Shown here piece by piece: positions 19,534 to 28,139 of a DNA stretch of 64,000 bases. Under the pieces are notes generated by a model. The model searched no databases and was not told the origin of the DNA. It worked only from the letters and a program-made list of their open reading frames with translations. Origin of the DNA: Sphingomonas faeni (GTDB taxonomy: Bacteria; Pseudomonadota; Alphaproteobacteria; Sphingomonadales; Sphingomonadaceae); assembly GCF_030817315.1 (NCBI RefSeq), contig NZ_JAUSZF010000001.1, positions 1,162,501 through 1,226,500 on the forward strand, written 5' to 3'. The translations under genes and the position numbers were made by a program. How positions within the stretch are numbered: the first letter of the stretch is position 1; each line of letters starts with the position of its first letter.

Positions 19534-20409
19534 ATGGACCCCGACATCGTCCTCTTCGCCGAGGTCGTCCGCACCGCCAGCCTGAGTGCGGCGGGGCGAT
19601 CGCTCGGCATCTCGCCCGCGATGGTGTCGAAACGGATCGCGCGACTGGAGGCGCGGCTGGGCGTGCGGTTGCTCAACCGGACGACGCGGCGGCTCGACCT
19701 CACCGCCCGCGGCGCGGCGTATCACCGAGACATGGTGGAGATCCTCGCCGCTATCCGCGATGCCGAGGCGCGCGTTTCGGACCGCGCCGAGACGCCGGCG
19801 GGGCCATTGCGTGTCAGCGCGCCGACCTCGTTCGGTCGTCTCCACATCGCGCCGCGTCTGAAGCCGTTCCTCGATGCGCACCCTGCGATCGAACTCGACC
19901 TCGATCTGTCGGACGGCTTCTCGGACGTGATCGGCGACCGGCTCGACCTCGCGATCCGAATCGCGCCTGCCGTGCCGCCGAGCCTGACCGGCTATCGTCT
20001 CGCCGACAGCCGCCGCGTTCTCTGTGCTGCCCCGAGCTACATTGCGCCAAACGACACGGCCGATCTCACGAAACACCGGCTGCTCGCCGCGAAAGGCCAG
20101 ATGCCGTGGCGGCTGACTGGACCAGACGGCGACGTCACGATCGACCGCCCGAGCTACGTCGCGACCAATTCCAGTGAGGTCGTTCGCGAACTGACGCTGG
20201 CGGGTGTCGGCATCGCACTGCGCTCGCTTTGGGACGTCAGCGCGGATCTCGCGAGCGGCCGCCTCGTCCGCGTCTTACCGGAGTTGGCGGGGTCTGCGGA
20301 CGTTGGGATCTACGCGGTACATGCACGCGGGGCGGTGTCATCGGGGACCACCGCGTTGCTCGATTACCTGCGCGGCCTCTGGTCGCCGACACCGCCGTGG
20401 GACTCCTGA
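19534..20409 (+). CDS. LysR-family transcriptional regulator
   Basis: A 291-residue LysR-type regulator. The N-terminal winged helix (LFAEVVRTASLSAAGRSLGISPAMVSKRIARLEARLGVRLLNR, split here only for description) is followed by a linker and a periplasmic-binding-like effector domain (PLRVSAPTSFGRLHIAPRL). CTGGAGA precedes ATG 19534. It diverges from glcB with about 93 bases between the starts, the usual arrangement for a LysR protein and its target, but the effector is unknown. Its last 46 bases overlap the 3' end of the convergent marR gene. Confidence 0.9.
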   Translation: MDPDIVLFAEVVRTASLSAAGRSLGISPAMVSKRIARLEARLGVRLLNRTTRRLDLTARGAAYHRDMVEILAAIRDAEARVSDRAETPAGPLRVSAPTSFGRLHIAPRLKPFLDAHPAIELDLDLSDGFSDVIGDRLDLAIRIAPAVPPSLTGYRLADSRRVLCAAPSYIAPNDTADLTKHRLLAAKGQMPWRLTGPDGDVTIDRPSYVATNSSEVVRELTLAGVGIALRSLWDVSADLASGRLVRVLPELAGSADVGIYAVHARGAVSSGTTALLDYLRGLWSPTPPWDS

Positions 20410-20852
20410 ACGAGGTCGATCGTCACCGCATCGATCCGCCGCAGCATCGCCACGAACTGCTCGACTTCCTTGGCCGAGAACCCGGCGAAGATGCGGCGTT
20501 CGAGGTCGAGCGCTTTCGGCGCTACCGACGCGTAGAGCGTGTGGCCGTCTTCGGTCAGCTTCAGCAAATGCGAACGGCGATCCTCCGGGTTCGCGTGCCG
20601 CTGCATCAACCCGCGCTCGACCAGAGCGATAGCCGCGCGGCTGACCGTGACCTTGTCCATGCGGGTCTGCTGGCCGATCTGCTGCTGCGTGATCCCGCCA
20701 GCCTCTGCCACCACGGTCACCAGCCGCCACTCGGGTATCGTCAGGCCGAACAGCGCCTCGTAGGTGTCGGCGACCGCTTCGCTGACGAGGTTCGAGGTGA
20801 TCGACAGGCGATACGGGATGAAATCGTCCAGGACGAGTGCGCGGTCAGACAT
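20364..20852 (-). CDS. MarR-family transcriptional regulator of the homogentisate operon
   Basis: A 162-residue MarR protein: ITQQQIGQQTRMDKVTVSRAAIALVERGL is the helix-turn-helix and PEDRRSHLLKLTEDG the wing with the conserved DxRS motif. It diverges from hppD with 78 bases between starts, and that gap holds a perfect 9-base inverted repeat. In the family, dimeric MarR repressors that bind aromatic acids often control such pathways, for example HmgR-like regulators of homogentisate breakdown in other bacteria (though some HmgR are IclR type). The role as tyrosine-catabolism repressor is inference from position. Confidence 0.88.
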   Translation of the reverse strand: MSDRALVLDDFIPYRLSITSNLVSEAVADTYEALFGLTIPEWRLVTVVAEAGGITQQQIGQQTRMDKVTVSRAAIALVERGLMQRHANPEDRRSHLLKLTEDGHTLYASVAPKALDLERRIFAGFSAKEVEQFVAMLRRIDAVTIDLVQESHGGVGDQRPRR

Positions 20853-20892
20853 GGCGAGATCGTAACGATTGACACCAGTTGATCAAGGCGCC

Positions 20893-20918
20893 AGATTGGT
20901 AACAACGGATACCAATCT
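20893..20918. promoter_or_regulatory. probable MarR operator ahead of hppD
   Basis: AGATTGGTA at 20893-20901 and TACCAATCT at 20910-20918 form a perfect 9-base inverted repeat with an 8-base spacer, 12 bases before the hppD ATG and 40 bases from the marR start. A dimer bound here would block the hppD promoter or ribosome site region. Confidence 0.65.
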
Positions 20919-20930
20919 AAGGATCGAGTC

Positions 20931-22019
20931 ATGGACCATATGCCCCAGTCTGATCATATGGACGTAAACCCGATGGGTCTCGACGGGTTCGAGTTCGCCG
21001 AGTTCACCTCGCCCGATCCCGACCGGATGGCCGCGCAGTTCGAGCAGTTCGGCTTCGTCGCCGCCTCGACCCACCCGACCAAGGCCGTCACGCGCTACAA
21101 GCAGGGCCGCATCAACCTGCTGCTCAACCGCGAGGAAAGCGGCCATGCGGCGGAATTCCGTGCGGCGCATGGTCCGTCGGCCAGTGGGATGGCGTTCCGC
21201 GTCCACGACGCGAAGGCAGCGTTCGACGCGGCCCTGTCGCGTGGCGCCAAGGCGGCGGATGCCAGCACGGGCGCGCTCGGCGAAGGCAGCTATGTGCTTG
21301 AAGGGATCGGCGGATCGCTGCTGTATCTCGTCGACAAGCATGGCGCGGCGGGCAGCCTGTACGACGACTGGAACCAGGTTCCGGGCGCGGCCGAAGCCGA
21401 GGCCGAGAACAATGTCGGTCTCGACCTGCTCGACCACCTCACGCACAATGTGAAGCGCGGCCAGATGCGGACCTGGGCGGAGTTCTACGGCCAGATCTTC
21501 GGCTTCGAAGAGCAGAAGTATTTCGACATCAAGGGCAAGGCGACGGGCCTGTTCAGCCAGGCGATGATCGCCCCCGACCGCGCGATCCGCATCCCGCTGA
21601 ACGAGAGCCAGGACGACAAGAGCCAGATTGAGGAATTCATCAAGGATTACAACGGCGAAGGCATCCAGCATCTGGCGCTGACCACCGACGATATCTTCGA
21701 GACGGTCGAGAAGCTGCGCGCGCGCGGCGTCAAGTTGCAGGACACGATCGAGACCTATTACGAGCTGGTCGACAAGCGCGTGCCGAACCACGGCCACGAC
21801 CTCGAACGCCTTCGCCGCAACCGTATCCTGATCGACGGCAATGTCGGCGAGGAAGGGTTGCTGCTGCAGATCTTCACCGAGAACATGTTCGGGCCGATCT
21901 TCTTCGAGATCATCCAGCGCAAAGGGAATGAGGGCTTCGGCAACGGCAATTTCCAGGCGCTGTACGAGAGCATCGAGCTCGACCAGATCCGCCGCGGCGT
22001 GATCACGGTCGACGCGTAA
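20931..22019 (+). CDS. hppD: 4-hydroxyphenylpyruvate dioxygenase
   Basis: A 362-residue non-heme Fe(II) dioxygenase that turns 4-hydroxyphenylpyruvate into homogentisate in tyrosine degradation. It has two vicinal-oxygen-chelate domains. The iron ligands can be placed at His169 (LLDHLTHNV), His247 (GIQHLALTT) and Glu326 (GPIFFEIIQRKG), and the C-terminal GFGNGNFQALYESIE gate helix is complete. TAAGGATCGAG precedes ATG 20931. It is the first gene of hppD-hmgA-maiA-Rieske, controlled probably by the divergent MarR protein. Confidence 0.96.
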   Translation: MDHMPQSDHMDVNPMGLDGFEFAEFTSPDPDRMAAQFEQFGFVAASTHPTKAVTRYKQGRINLLLNREESGHAAEFRAAHGPSASGMAFRVHDAKAAFDAALSRGAKAADASTGALGEGSYVLEGIGGSLLYLVDKHGAAGSLYDDWNQVPGAAEAEAENNVGLDLLDHLTHNVKRGQMRTWAEFYGQIFGFEEQKYFDIKGKATGLFSQAMIAPDRAIRIPLNESQDDKSQIEEFIKDYNGEGIQHLALTTDDIFETVEKLRARGVKLQDTIETYYELVDKRVPNHGHDLERLRRNRILIDGNVGEEGLLLQIFTENMFGPIFFEIIQRKGNEGFGNGNFQALYESIELDQIRRGVITVDA

Positions 22020-22027
22020 GTTCTAAA

Positions 22028-22149
22028 CCCTCTCCCTCGGGGAGAGGGAAAGGCGCGCAGCGCCGAGGGTGAGGGCACGCACAACATCAGCACGTGCCCT
22101 CACCCTTCCGCCGCGCAAGAGCACGTCTCCTCTATCTCCCCGGGGAGAG
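22028..22149. repeat. paired REP-like palindrome between hppD and hmgA
   Basis: Outer hairpins of CTCTCCC / GGGAGAG type lie at both ends, and a perfect 14-base inverted repeat (AGGGTGAGGGCACG at 22066-22079 with its complement at 22093-22106) lies inside. It separates two genes of one pathway and could lower hmgA expression relative to hppD or hold a separate promoter. Confidence 0.7.
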
Positions 22150-22215
22150 GAACAGAAAGAGTTTGAACGGCCGGCGGTTCGGGCGTTGATCGGAACAGGT
22201 GACGGAGAGGAAGCC

Positions 22216-23541
22216 ATGACAATTCACCAGCCGACCAATGCCGCAGGCGAGACCGCCGGCCAGACTGAGTATTTGCCCGGCTTCGGAAATCACGTTTCCA
22301 CAGAGGCCATCCCCGGCGCCCTGCCGATCGGCCGCAATTCGCCGCAGCGACCGGCGTTCGGCCTTTATACCGAGCAGCTCTCCGGCACCGCCTTCACTGC
22401 GCCCCGCCACGAGAACCGCCGCAGCTGGCTCTACCGGATGCGCCCGACCGCCGAGCATCCGCCGTTCGAGCGCTACGCCGGCGCCAAGCGGTTCGCGCCC
22501 GGCACCACCGACGCGCCGCTCGCGCCCAACCGCCTGCGCTGGGACCCCGTCGAGTCCCCCGCCTCGAAAACCGACCTGATCGACGGTATGACGACGATGC
22601 TCGTCAACCGCGATCCCGCCGATCTCGAAGGCGTCGCGCTCCACGTCTACGCCGCCAATACCGACATGACCGACCGAGTGTTCATGGATGCGGACGGCGA
22701 ATTGCTGTTCGTCCCGCAGAAAGGACGGGTGCGATTGCTGACCGAACTCGGCCGCATCGACATCGCCCCCGGCCAGATCGCGCTCGTCCCGCGCGGTGTC
22801 CGGTTTCGCGCCGAAATGCCCGATGGCGAAGCACGCGGCTATGTCGCGGAGAACCACGGTGCGCTGTTCCGCCTGCCCGATCTCGGCCCGATCGGGGCCA
22901 ATGGTCTCGCCAACCCCCGCGATTTCGAAACGCCGGTCGCGTGGTTCGAAGACCGCGACGAGCCGGTCGAGGTCGTCCAGAAGTTCATGGGATCGCTGTG
23001 GACTACCACGCTCGATCACTCGCCGCTCGACGTCGTCGCGTGGCACGGCAACCTCGCGCCTTGGCGGTATGACCTGTCGCAGTTCAACACGATCAACACG
23101 GTCAGTTTCGATCATCCCGACCCGTCGATCTTCACGCTGCTGACCTCGCCAAGCGACGTGCCGGGCCGCGCGAACGCCGATTTCGTGATCTTCCCGCCGC
23201 GCTGGATGGTCGCAGAGGGTACGTTCCGCCCGCCATGGTTCCACCGCAACGTCATGTCCGAAGCGATGGGCCTGATCACCGGTGCTTACGACGCGAAGGC
23301 CGAGGGGTTCGCGCCCGGCGGGATCTCGCTGCACAACCTGATGTCGGGCCACGGGCCGGACCTGGCGAGCTGGCAGGGCGCTAGCGCGGCGGACCTGAAG
23401 CCCCACAAGATCGACGGCACGATGGCATTCATGCTGGAGAGCTGCTGGCCGTACGCGCCGACCGCCTACGCGCTCGAACATTCGCAGCTCGATTACGACG
23501 CGGTCTGGTCGGATTTCCCGAAGGCGGTCCTCCCGAAGTGA
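22216..23541 (+). CDS. hmgA: homogentisate 1,2-dioxygenase
   Basis: A 441-residue Fe(II) dioxygenase that opens the homogentisate ring to maleylacetoacetate. Family blocks include [24 protein letters not shown], the cupin-like barrel, [44 protein letters not shown] and [15 protein letters not shown], which hold the His and Glu iron ligands. ATG 22216 is chosen because GGAGAGGAAGCC precedes it and the conserved N-terminus follows; the frame is open further upstream through the repeat. The stop overlaps the GTG of maiA (GTGA). Confidence 0.96.
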   Translation: MTIHQPTNAAGETAGQTEYLPGFGNHVSTEAIPGALPIGRNSPQRPAFGLYTEQLSGTAFTAPRHENRRSWLYRMRPTAEHPPFERYAGAKRFAPGTTDAPLAPNRLRWDPVESPASKTDLIDGMTTMLVNRDPADLEGVALHVYAANTDMTDRVFMDADGELLFVPQKGRVRLLTELGRIDIAPGQIALVPRGVRFRAEMPDGEARGYVAENHGALFRLPDLGPIGANGLANPRDFETPVAWFEDRDEPVEVVQKFMGSLWTTTLDHSPLDVVAWHGNLAPWRYDLSQFNTINTVSFDHPDPSIFTLLTSPSDVPGRANADFVIFPPRWMVAEGTFRPPWFHRNVMSEAMGLITGAYDAKAEGFAPGGISLHNLMSGHGPDLASWQGASAADLKPHKIDGTMAFMLESCWPYAPTAYALEHSQLDYDAVWSDFPKAVLPK

Positions 23542-24182
23542 GCCTCACGCTACACGGCTATTGGCGCTCGACCACGGCCTACCGGGTCCGGATCGCACTG
23601 GCCCTGAAGGGCGTCGCTTACGAGCGGGTTGCGCACGATCTCCGCACCGGCGCGCAACGCGAGCCCGAGTATCGGACGCTCAATCCGCAGGGGCTCGTTC
23701 CGACACTGGAAACCGACGATGCAGTCCTGACGCAGAGCCCTGCGATCCTGGAATGGATCGACGAGGTGTATCCCGACCCACCGTTGCTTCCTGTCGGTGC
23801 GAACGACCGGGCGATCGTCCGCGCGATCGCCGCGACGATCGCATGCGACATTCATCCGGTGAACAACCTCCGCATCCTGAACGCCTTGCGGACGGAGTTC
23901 GGGGCGGACGAGGCAGCGGTAAACCGCTGGATCGTACGCTGGATCGGCGACGGATTCGCGGCGCTGGAGACGCTGATCGCGCGGCACGGCGACGGCTTCG
24001 CGTTCGGTCCGACGCCGACGATCGCCGACTGTCATCTGGTGCCGCAGGTCTATTCGGCCGAGCGGTTCGCGGTCGATCTCTCGCCCTATCCGCATCTTAT
24101 GAGCGCCGCCGACAAGGCGCGCGCCCTCCCCGCCTTTGCCGCCGCGCATCCCGACCGGCAGCCGGACGCCGACCGCGCATGA
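23538..24182 (+). CDS. maiA: maleylacetoacetate isomerase
   Basis: A 214-residue zeta-class glutathione transferase that isomerises maleylacetoacetate to fumarylacetoacetate with glutathione. The N-terminal thioredoxin-like domain has the zeta signature [17 protein letters not shown], and [24 protein letters not shown] binds glutathione. The start is GTG 23538, overlapping the hmgA stop; the end overlaps the ATG of the Rieske gene. Position directly after hmgA makes the assignment secure. Confidence 0.94.
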   Translation: MSLTLHGYWRSTTAYRVRIALALKGVAYERVAHDLRTGAQREPEYRTLNPQGLVPTLETDDAVLTQSPAILEWIDEVYPDPPLLPVGANDRAIVRAIAATIACDIHPVNNLRILNALRTEFGADEAAVNRWIVRWIGDGFAALETLIARHGDGFAFGPTPTIADCHLVPQVYSAERFAVDLSPYPHLMSAADKARALPAFAAAHPDRQPDADRA

Positions 24183-24544
24183 GCGACGGCGAACGGCTGA
24201 CCGCCACGCCTAGCGGGATCAAGCTCGCGCCGCTCGATGCGATCGCCGAGGGCAAGGCGCGAAACTTCGTGCTCCAGATGCGGGCAGGCCGTTTCCACGG
24301 CTTCGTCGTGCGCAAGGATGACGCCGTGTTCGGCTATGTCGATCGCTGCCCGCACATGGGCCTGCCGCTCGCCCAGGTGCTCGACGAGTATCTCACGCCG
24401 CGTCGCGACCTGATCGCATGCAGTTGGCACTCCGCTTTGTTCGAGATCGACAGCGGCGCCTGCGTTGGTGGACCTTGTGGGGGAACGCGGCTGACGCCTT
24501 GGCCGGTCGCGGTAGTCGACGGGATGATCGTCACCGCAGGCTGA
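24179..24544 (+). CDS. Rieske [2Fe-2S] ferredoxin-like protein
   Basis: A 121-residue soluble Rieske protein. The cluster ligands are Cys57-Pro-His59 and Cys81-Ser-Trp-His84. No signal peptide or oxygenase domain is present. ATG 24179 overlaps the maiA stop (ATGA), so it is the fourth gene of the homogentisate operon. Proteins of this kind are found next to maiA in some alphaproteobacteria, but their job in tyrosine breakdown is not known to me; electron transfer to keep HppD or HmgA iron reduced is one speculative option. Confidence 0.88.
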   Translation: MSDGERLTATPSGIKLAPLDAIAEGKARNFVLQMRAGRFHGFVVRKDDAVFGYVDRCPHMGLPLAQVLDEYLTPRRDLIACSWHSALFEIDSGACVGGPCGGTRLTPWPVAVVDGMIVTAG

Positions 24545-24598
24545 CGGCGGAGTCGAGTTGCGCTAAAGGACTGCGCCTCACCCCTGCATGATAGACCG

Positions 24599-25564
24599 AT
24601 GACCGAAACCCTCCCCATCCGCGTCGTGGCGCTGTACCGCTTCACGCCGTTTGCCGACATCGCCGCGATCCAGCCGCCGCTTGCGCTCGTGTGCTGTTCG
24701 AACGGGGTGAAGGGTACGCTGCTGCTCGCCGCCGAGGGGATCAACGGGACGATCGCCGGGTCCAAAGAAGGAATCGACGCGGTGCTCGTGCATATCCGCG
24801 CACTGCCGGGGTGCGCCGATCTCGATGTGAAGGAGTCTCGCGCCGCGGAGATGCCGTTCCACCGGATGAAGGTGCGGCTGAAGCGCGAGATCGTGACGAT
24901 GGGCGAGCCTTCGATCGATCCGCTGGAGGGCGTCGGGCATTATGTCGAGCCGGCGGACTGGAACGCGTTGATCGCCGAGCCGGGGACGATCGTGATCGAT
25001 ACACGGAACGATTACGAAGTCGCAGTCGGCACGTTCGCCGGCGCGGTCGATCCACAGACGCGGACGTTCCGGGACTTTCCCGCGTGGTTTCGCGAGCACC
25101 GCGACGAGCTGGTCGGGGACGGCCCGCCGCCGAAGATCGCGATGTTCTGCACCGGGGGCATCCGCTGCGAGAAGTCGACCGCGTTCCTGAAGGCCGAGGG
25201 GCTCGACGAGGTGTATCACCTCAAGGGCGGCATCCTGAAGTATCTGGAGACCGTGCCCGAGGCGGAGAGCCTTTGGGAAGGGGAGTGTTTCGTATTCGAT
25301 CAGCGGGTTGCGGTTGGACATGGGCTTGCGTTGGGAAGTCATGTGCTGTGCCATGCCTGCCGGATGCCGGTGAGCGTCGCAGATCGGTCGTCGCCGCTGT
25401 ATGTCGAGGGGGTGAGTTGCCCGGCGTGTCATGACGCGCGGGACGAGACGCAGCGGGCGGGCTATGCCGAGCGTGAGCGGCAGATGCGGCTGGCTGAGAC
25501 TCGGGGCGAGGCACACGTCGGGGCGGTGTTACCGAAGACGCATGGGGCGGACGACACCCCCTAG
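24599..25564 (+). CDS. trhO: oxygen-dependent tRNA uridine(34) hydroxylase (TrhO/YceA), rhodanese-like
   Basis: A 321-residue protein with an N-terminal ferredoxin-like domain (ALYRFTPF...GINGTIAG) and a rhodanese domain whose active loop is CTGGIRC (Cys184 and Cys190), both characteristic of TrhO, which installs 5-hydroxyuridine at position 34 of certain tRNAs. The C-terminal part has paired CHAC and CPAC cysteines likely to bind a metal. The N-terminus [15 protein letters not shown] fits the family. It is separated from the homogentisate operon by 54 bases and ends next to a perfect inverted repeat. Confidence 0.93.
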   Translation: MTETLPIRVVALYRFTPFADIAAIQPPLALVCCSNGVKGTLLLAAEGINGTIAGSKEGIDAVLVHIRALPGCADLDVKESRAAEMPFHRMKVRLKREIVTMGEPSIDPLEGVGHYVEPADWNALIAEPGTIVIDTRNDYEVAVGTFAGAVDPQTRTFRDFPAWFREHRDELVGDGPPPKIAMFCTGGIRCEKSTAFLKAEGLDEVYHLKGGILKYLETVPEAESLWEGECFVFDQRVAVGHGLALGSHVLCHACRMPVSVADRSSPLYVEGVSCPACHDARDETQRAGYAERERQMRLAETRGEAHVGAVLPKTHGADDTP

Positions 25565-25577
25565 ACGACCACTGACG

Positions 25578-25682
25578 TCCACCCCGGCGAAGGCCGGGGC
25601 CCAATTGGGGGACGGCAATAACAATGCGCCGTCCTTCGTTACTGCGACCTCCCAATTGGGCCCCGGCCTTCGCCGGGGTGGA
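25578..25682. repeat. perfect 32-base inverted repeat (REP pair)
   Basis: The arm at 25578-25609 recurs exactly as its reverse complement at 25651-25682, 41 bases apart. Each arm itself folds (CCCCGGC-GAAG-GCCGGGG core) and ends in the palindrome CCCAATTGGG. It lies between the convergent trhO and ankyrin genes and may be a bidirectional terminator. Confidence 0.85.
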
Positions 25683-25694
25683 AGCTCTCGGTTG

Positions 25695-26210
25695 CTAGGC
25701 TGAAAACCGCGCCGCCAATGCCGCATTACCTTGCGATACCGCCAGCGAGTGCACGCTATTCCCCGCCGCATCGACGATCGCTGGGTCCGCGCCGTGCTCC
25801 AGCAACAGGTCGATGATCGCCGTCCGGTCCACCAGCGCCGCCAACATCAACGCGGTCTGTCCCACGCCATTGCGCCGGTTCACGTCCGCGCCAGCATCGA
25901 TCAGGATCTGCGCGATCTCGGCATAGCCCTTGAAGCAGACGCCCATCAACGCGGTGTTGCCGCGCGCGTCCGCGGTGCCGTCGACCTGCGCGCCTGCCGC
26001 GAGCAAGGCCGCGGTGGCTTCGGCCTGGCCGTTGTAGCTCGCGATCACCAACGGCGTGTAGCCCTTCGCGTCGGTCACCTCGATATCGACGCCCGCCTGC
26101 AACAGCGCCGGTATCATCTCGTCGCGCCCCGTCCGCGCCGCGTCGAACATCAGCTCGACCAGCCGTTCCATCGGCGGCAACGGGGGCAGCTCACGCGCGT
26201 CAGTCATCAT
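25695..26210 (-). CDS. ankyrin-repeat protein
   Basis: A 171-residue protein made almost wholly of ankyrin repeats, with repeat signatures DAKGYTPLVIASYNGQAEATAALLAAGAQVD, DARGNTALMGVCFKGYAEIAQILIDAGADVN and GVGQTALMLAALVDRTAIIDLLLEHGADP, about four to five repeats from residue 17 on (listed here separately; each is one unit). No signal peptide. It begins 11 bases inside the end of the glutathionylspermidine-synthase-like gene, so it is the last gene of the leftward yjf-type operon and likely a protein-protein adaptor in that system. It is not part of the E. coli yjf cluster. Confidence 0.9.
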   Translation of the reverse strand: MMTDARELPPLPPMERLVELMFDAARTGRDEMIPALLQAGVDIEVTDAKGYTPLVIASYNGQAEATAALLAAGAQVDGTADARGNTALMGVCFKGYAEIAQILIDAGADVNRRNGVGQTALMLAALVDRTAIIDLLLEHGADPAIVDAAGNSVHSLAVSQGNAALAARFSA

Positions 26211-27369
26211 TCGCCTCGATGATATGCGGCACGAACCGCGCGAGATTGCGCGTCACGACCGTTTCATCTTCCCGAACGCCGATCCCCGCGGGTTCGTTGC
26301 CGACCATCCACGCGCCGATCACCGGATGCCGCCCGTCGAACACGGGTGGAGGCGCATAGGCCTGGCGGATCGCACCCTCGGCACCATAGCCCTGATCGAG
26401 CACCGTGTGGCCGCTTTCGCCGATCACCTCGACGTTGGCGCCCTCGCGCGAGAACAGCGGTTTTCTCACATATTTCGGGCCGAGGATCTTCGCGGCGGAA
26501 TCGTCGTCGAAGAACGCCGGCAGCAGGTTCGGATGCTCGGGATGCCGCTCCCACAACAACGGCAGGATGCCCTTGTTCGACAGGATCGACTTCCACGCCG
26601 GCTCGATCCAGCGCACGTCGGCGCGTGACAGGTTCGGCGCATAGGGCTCGCGGAGCATGAACTCCCACGGATACAGCTTGAACGCGGCCTGCACCTCGAA
26701 CCCGTCGGTGTCGATGAAGCGCCCGTCGGCGGCGAGGCCGATATCCTTCATCTCGACGAACTTCGGTTCGATCCCGACCTGCGATGCAAGGTCCTCGAAG
26801 AACCGCACCGTCTGGCGGTCTTCGATCGCGCTCGCATCCGCCGCGAAATGGACGAAACCGCCGCTCGGGAACAGTGCGCGAAACCGCTCGCGCAATTTGT
26901 CGAACAGGCTGTTGAACTGATCCGTCCCCGCCGGCAACGCACCGCTGGCTAGCAGATCCTCGAGCCACATCCACTGGAACGTCGCGCACTCGAACACCGA
27001 CGTCGGCGTGTCGGCATTATACTCGTAGAGCTTGGCCGGTCCGGTGCCGTCATAGGCGAAATCGAACCGCCCGTAGAGCGAAGGCTGGCGCGTCCGCCAC
27101 GTCTCCGCGACGTAGTTCCACTGCTCGCGCGGGATCGCGAGACGTTCCATCAGCTGCTGGTCGCGGACCACCTCGTCGACCAGATCGAGGCACATCGCGT
27201 GCAGCTGTTCCGCCGCCGGTTCGAGGTCGTCCTCGATCTCCGCCAGCGTGAAGGCATACGCCGCGCCCTCATCCCAATAGGGTTCGCCATCCGTGTCGTG
27301 ATAGACGAACCCGATCGCGTCGGCCCGATCGCGCCAGTCGCCGCGCGGGTCTACCGCGATCCGGCGCAT
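26200..27369 (-). CDS. yjfC: glutathionylspermidine synthase-like ATP-grasp protein (YjfC family)
   Basis: A 389-residue protein matching only the synthetase half of Gss; there is no amidase domain. Recognisable parts are the N-terminal YWDEGAAYAF, the central KLYEYNADTPTSVFE, DLASQVGIEPKFVEM, and the C-terminal KYVRKPLFSREGANVEV and GAWMVGNEPAGIGVREDE, the ATP-grasp core. Gss joins glutathione to spermidine; for YjfC-type proteins the real substrate has not been shown to my knowledge. ATG 27369 shares one base with the stop of the pspA-like gene (TGATG). Same operon order as in E. coli relative to YjfJ is approximate. Confidence 0.88.
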   Translation of the reverse strand: MRRIAVDPRGDWRDRADAIGFVYHDTDGEPYWDEGAAYAFTLAEIEDDLEPAAEQLHAMCLDLVDEVVRDQQLMERLAIPREQWNYVAETWRTRQPSLYGRFDFAYDGTGPAKLYEYNADTPTSVFECATFQWMWLEDLLASGALPAGTDQFNSLFDKLRERFRALFPSGGFVHFAADASAIEDRQTVRFFEDLASQVGIEPKFVEMKDIGLAADGRFIDTDGFEVQAAFKLYPWEFMLREPYAPNLSRADVRWIEPAWKSILSNKGILPLLWERHPEHPNLLPAFFDDDSAAKILGPKYVRKPLFSREGANVEVIGESGHTVLDQGYGAEGAIRQAYAPPPVFDGRHPVIGAWMVGNEPAGIGVREDETVVTRNLARFVPHIIEANDD

Positions 27370-28115
27370 CAGGAGTCCGACGTCTTGTCGTCGCGCTGCT
27401 CGATCTGCAGCGTCTGGCCGACTTGCGGCGTCTTTGGTGCGGTCAGGCGCGCAAGCACGTCGTCCGCCGAGGACTGGCCCGGCCCGATGCCCGCCAGCCG
27501 CAGCTTCTCGTCGAGATCGGCGCCGGTGCGACGATCTTCCAACTCGCCGGCCGCCTTGATCCGCTCGCCGCGGATTGCTTGCCGCTCGCGAATACGCGCG
27601 AGGCTGTCGGCTGCCGAGCCGAGCTTGTTGCCCGCGCCCATGCTGCCCGACGCGACCGAGGCCTGCGCCTTCTGCACCGACTCGTTGACCTTCACGACAT
27701 CCACTTCGCGACGAAGCTGTTCGATCTTGCGGTCGGTCTGCGCGACGGCAGTGTGGATCTGCTCCTCTGCGGCGCGCATGTCCTCGACCTGCGGGGTCTT
27801 CAGCGCAATGTCCTGTTCGAGATCGGCGATCCGCTGCGCTACCTGGCGCGCGAGATCCATGTTGCCCTTCTCGACCGCGATACGTGCCGAAGCCTCGTAC
27901 TTCGCGGCCTGGGCGCGGAAGCTCTCGACCTCGGTTTCAAGGATGCGGCGACGCGCGACGAGCCCCGCGAGATCGTCGCGCGCCTTGCCCTGCGCCTTGT
28001 CGGCGTCGCGAATTTCCTGGTCGAGGATGCGTAGCGCGTTCGCGTCGACGACCGCCGAACCCGCTTCGTGCGCGCCGGCACGACCGAGGGTGAAAAGCTT
28101 GCTCCAGATGGCCAT
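27369..28115 (-). CDS. yjfJ: PspA/IM30 family protein (YjfJ-like)
   Basis: A 248-residue, mostly helical PspA/Vipp1-type protein: N-terminal amphipathic helix MAIWSKLFTLGRAGAHEA, then a long coiled coil (about residues 25-150) with LETEVESFRAQAAKYEASARIAVEKG and a Gly/Ser break before a C-terminal helix. Family members bind and remodel the inner membrane under stress, related to ESCRT-III. The pspBC regulators of the classical phage-shock operon are absent here; instead the gene is between DUF2170 and YjfC genes, as in the E. coli yjf cluster. Confidence 0.9.
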   Translation of the reverse strand: MAIWSKLFTLGRAGAHEAGSAVVDANALRILDQEIRDADKAQGKARDDLAGLVARRRILETEVESFRAQAAKYEASARIAVEKGNMDLARQVAQRIADLEQDIALKTPQVEDMRAAEEQIHTAVAQTDRKIEQLRREVDVVKVNESVQKAQASVASGSMGAGNKLGSAADSLARIRERQAIRGERIKAAGELEDRRTGADLDEKLRLAGIGPGQSSADDVLARLTAPKTPQVGQTLQIEQRDDKTSDS

Positions 28116-28139
28116 GCCAGTCTCTCCGTTTGTATCAGT

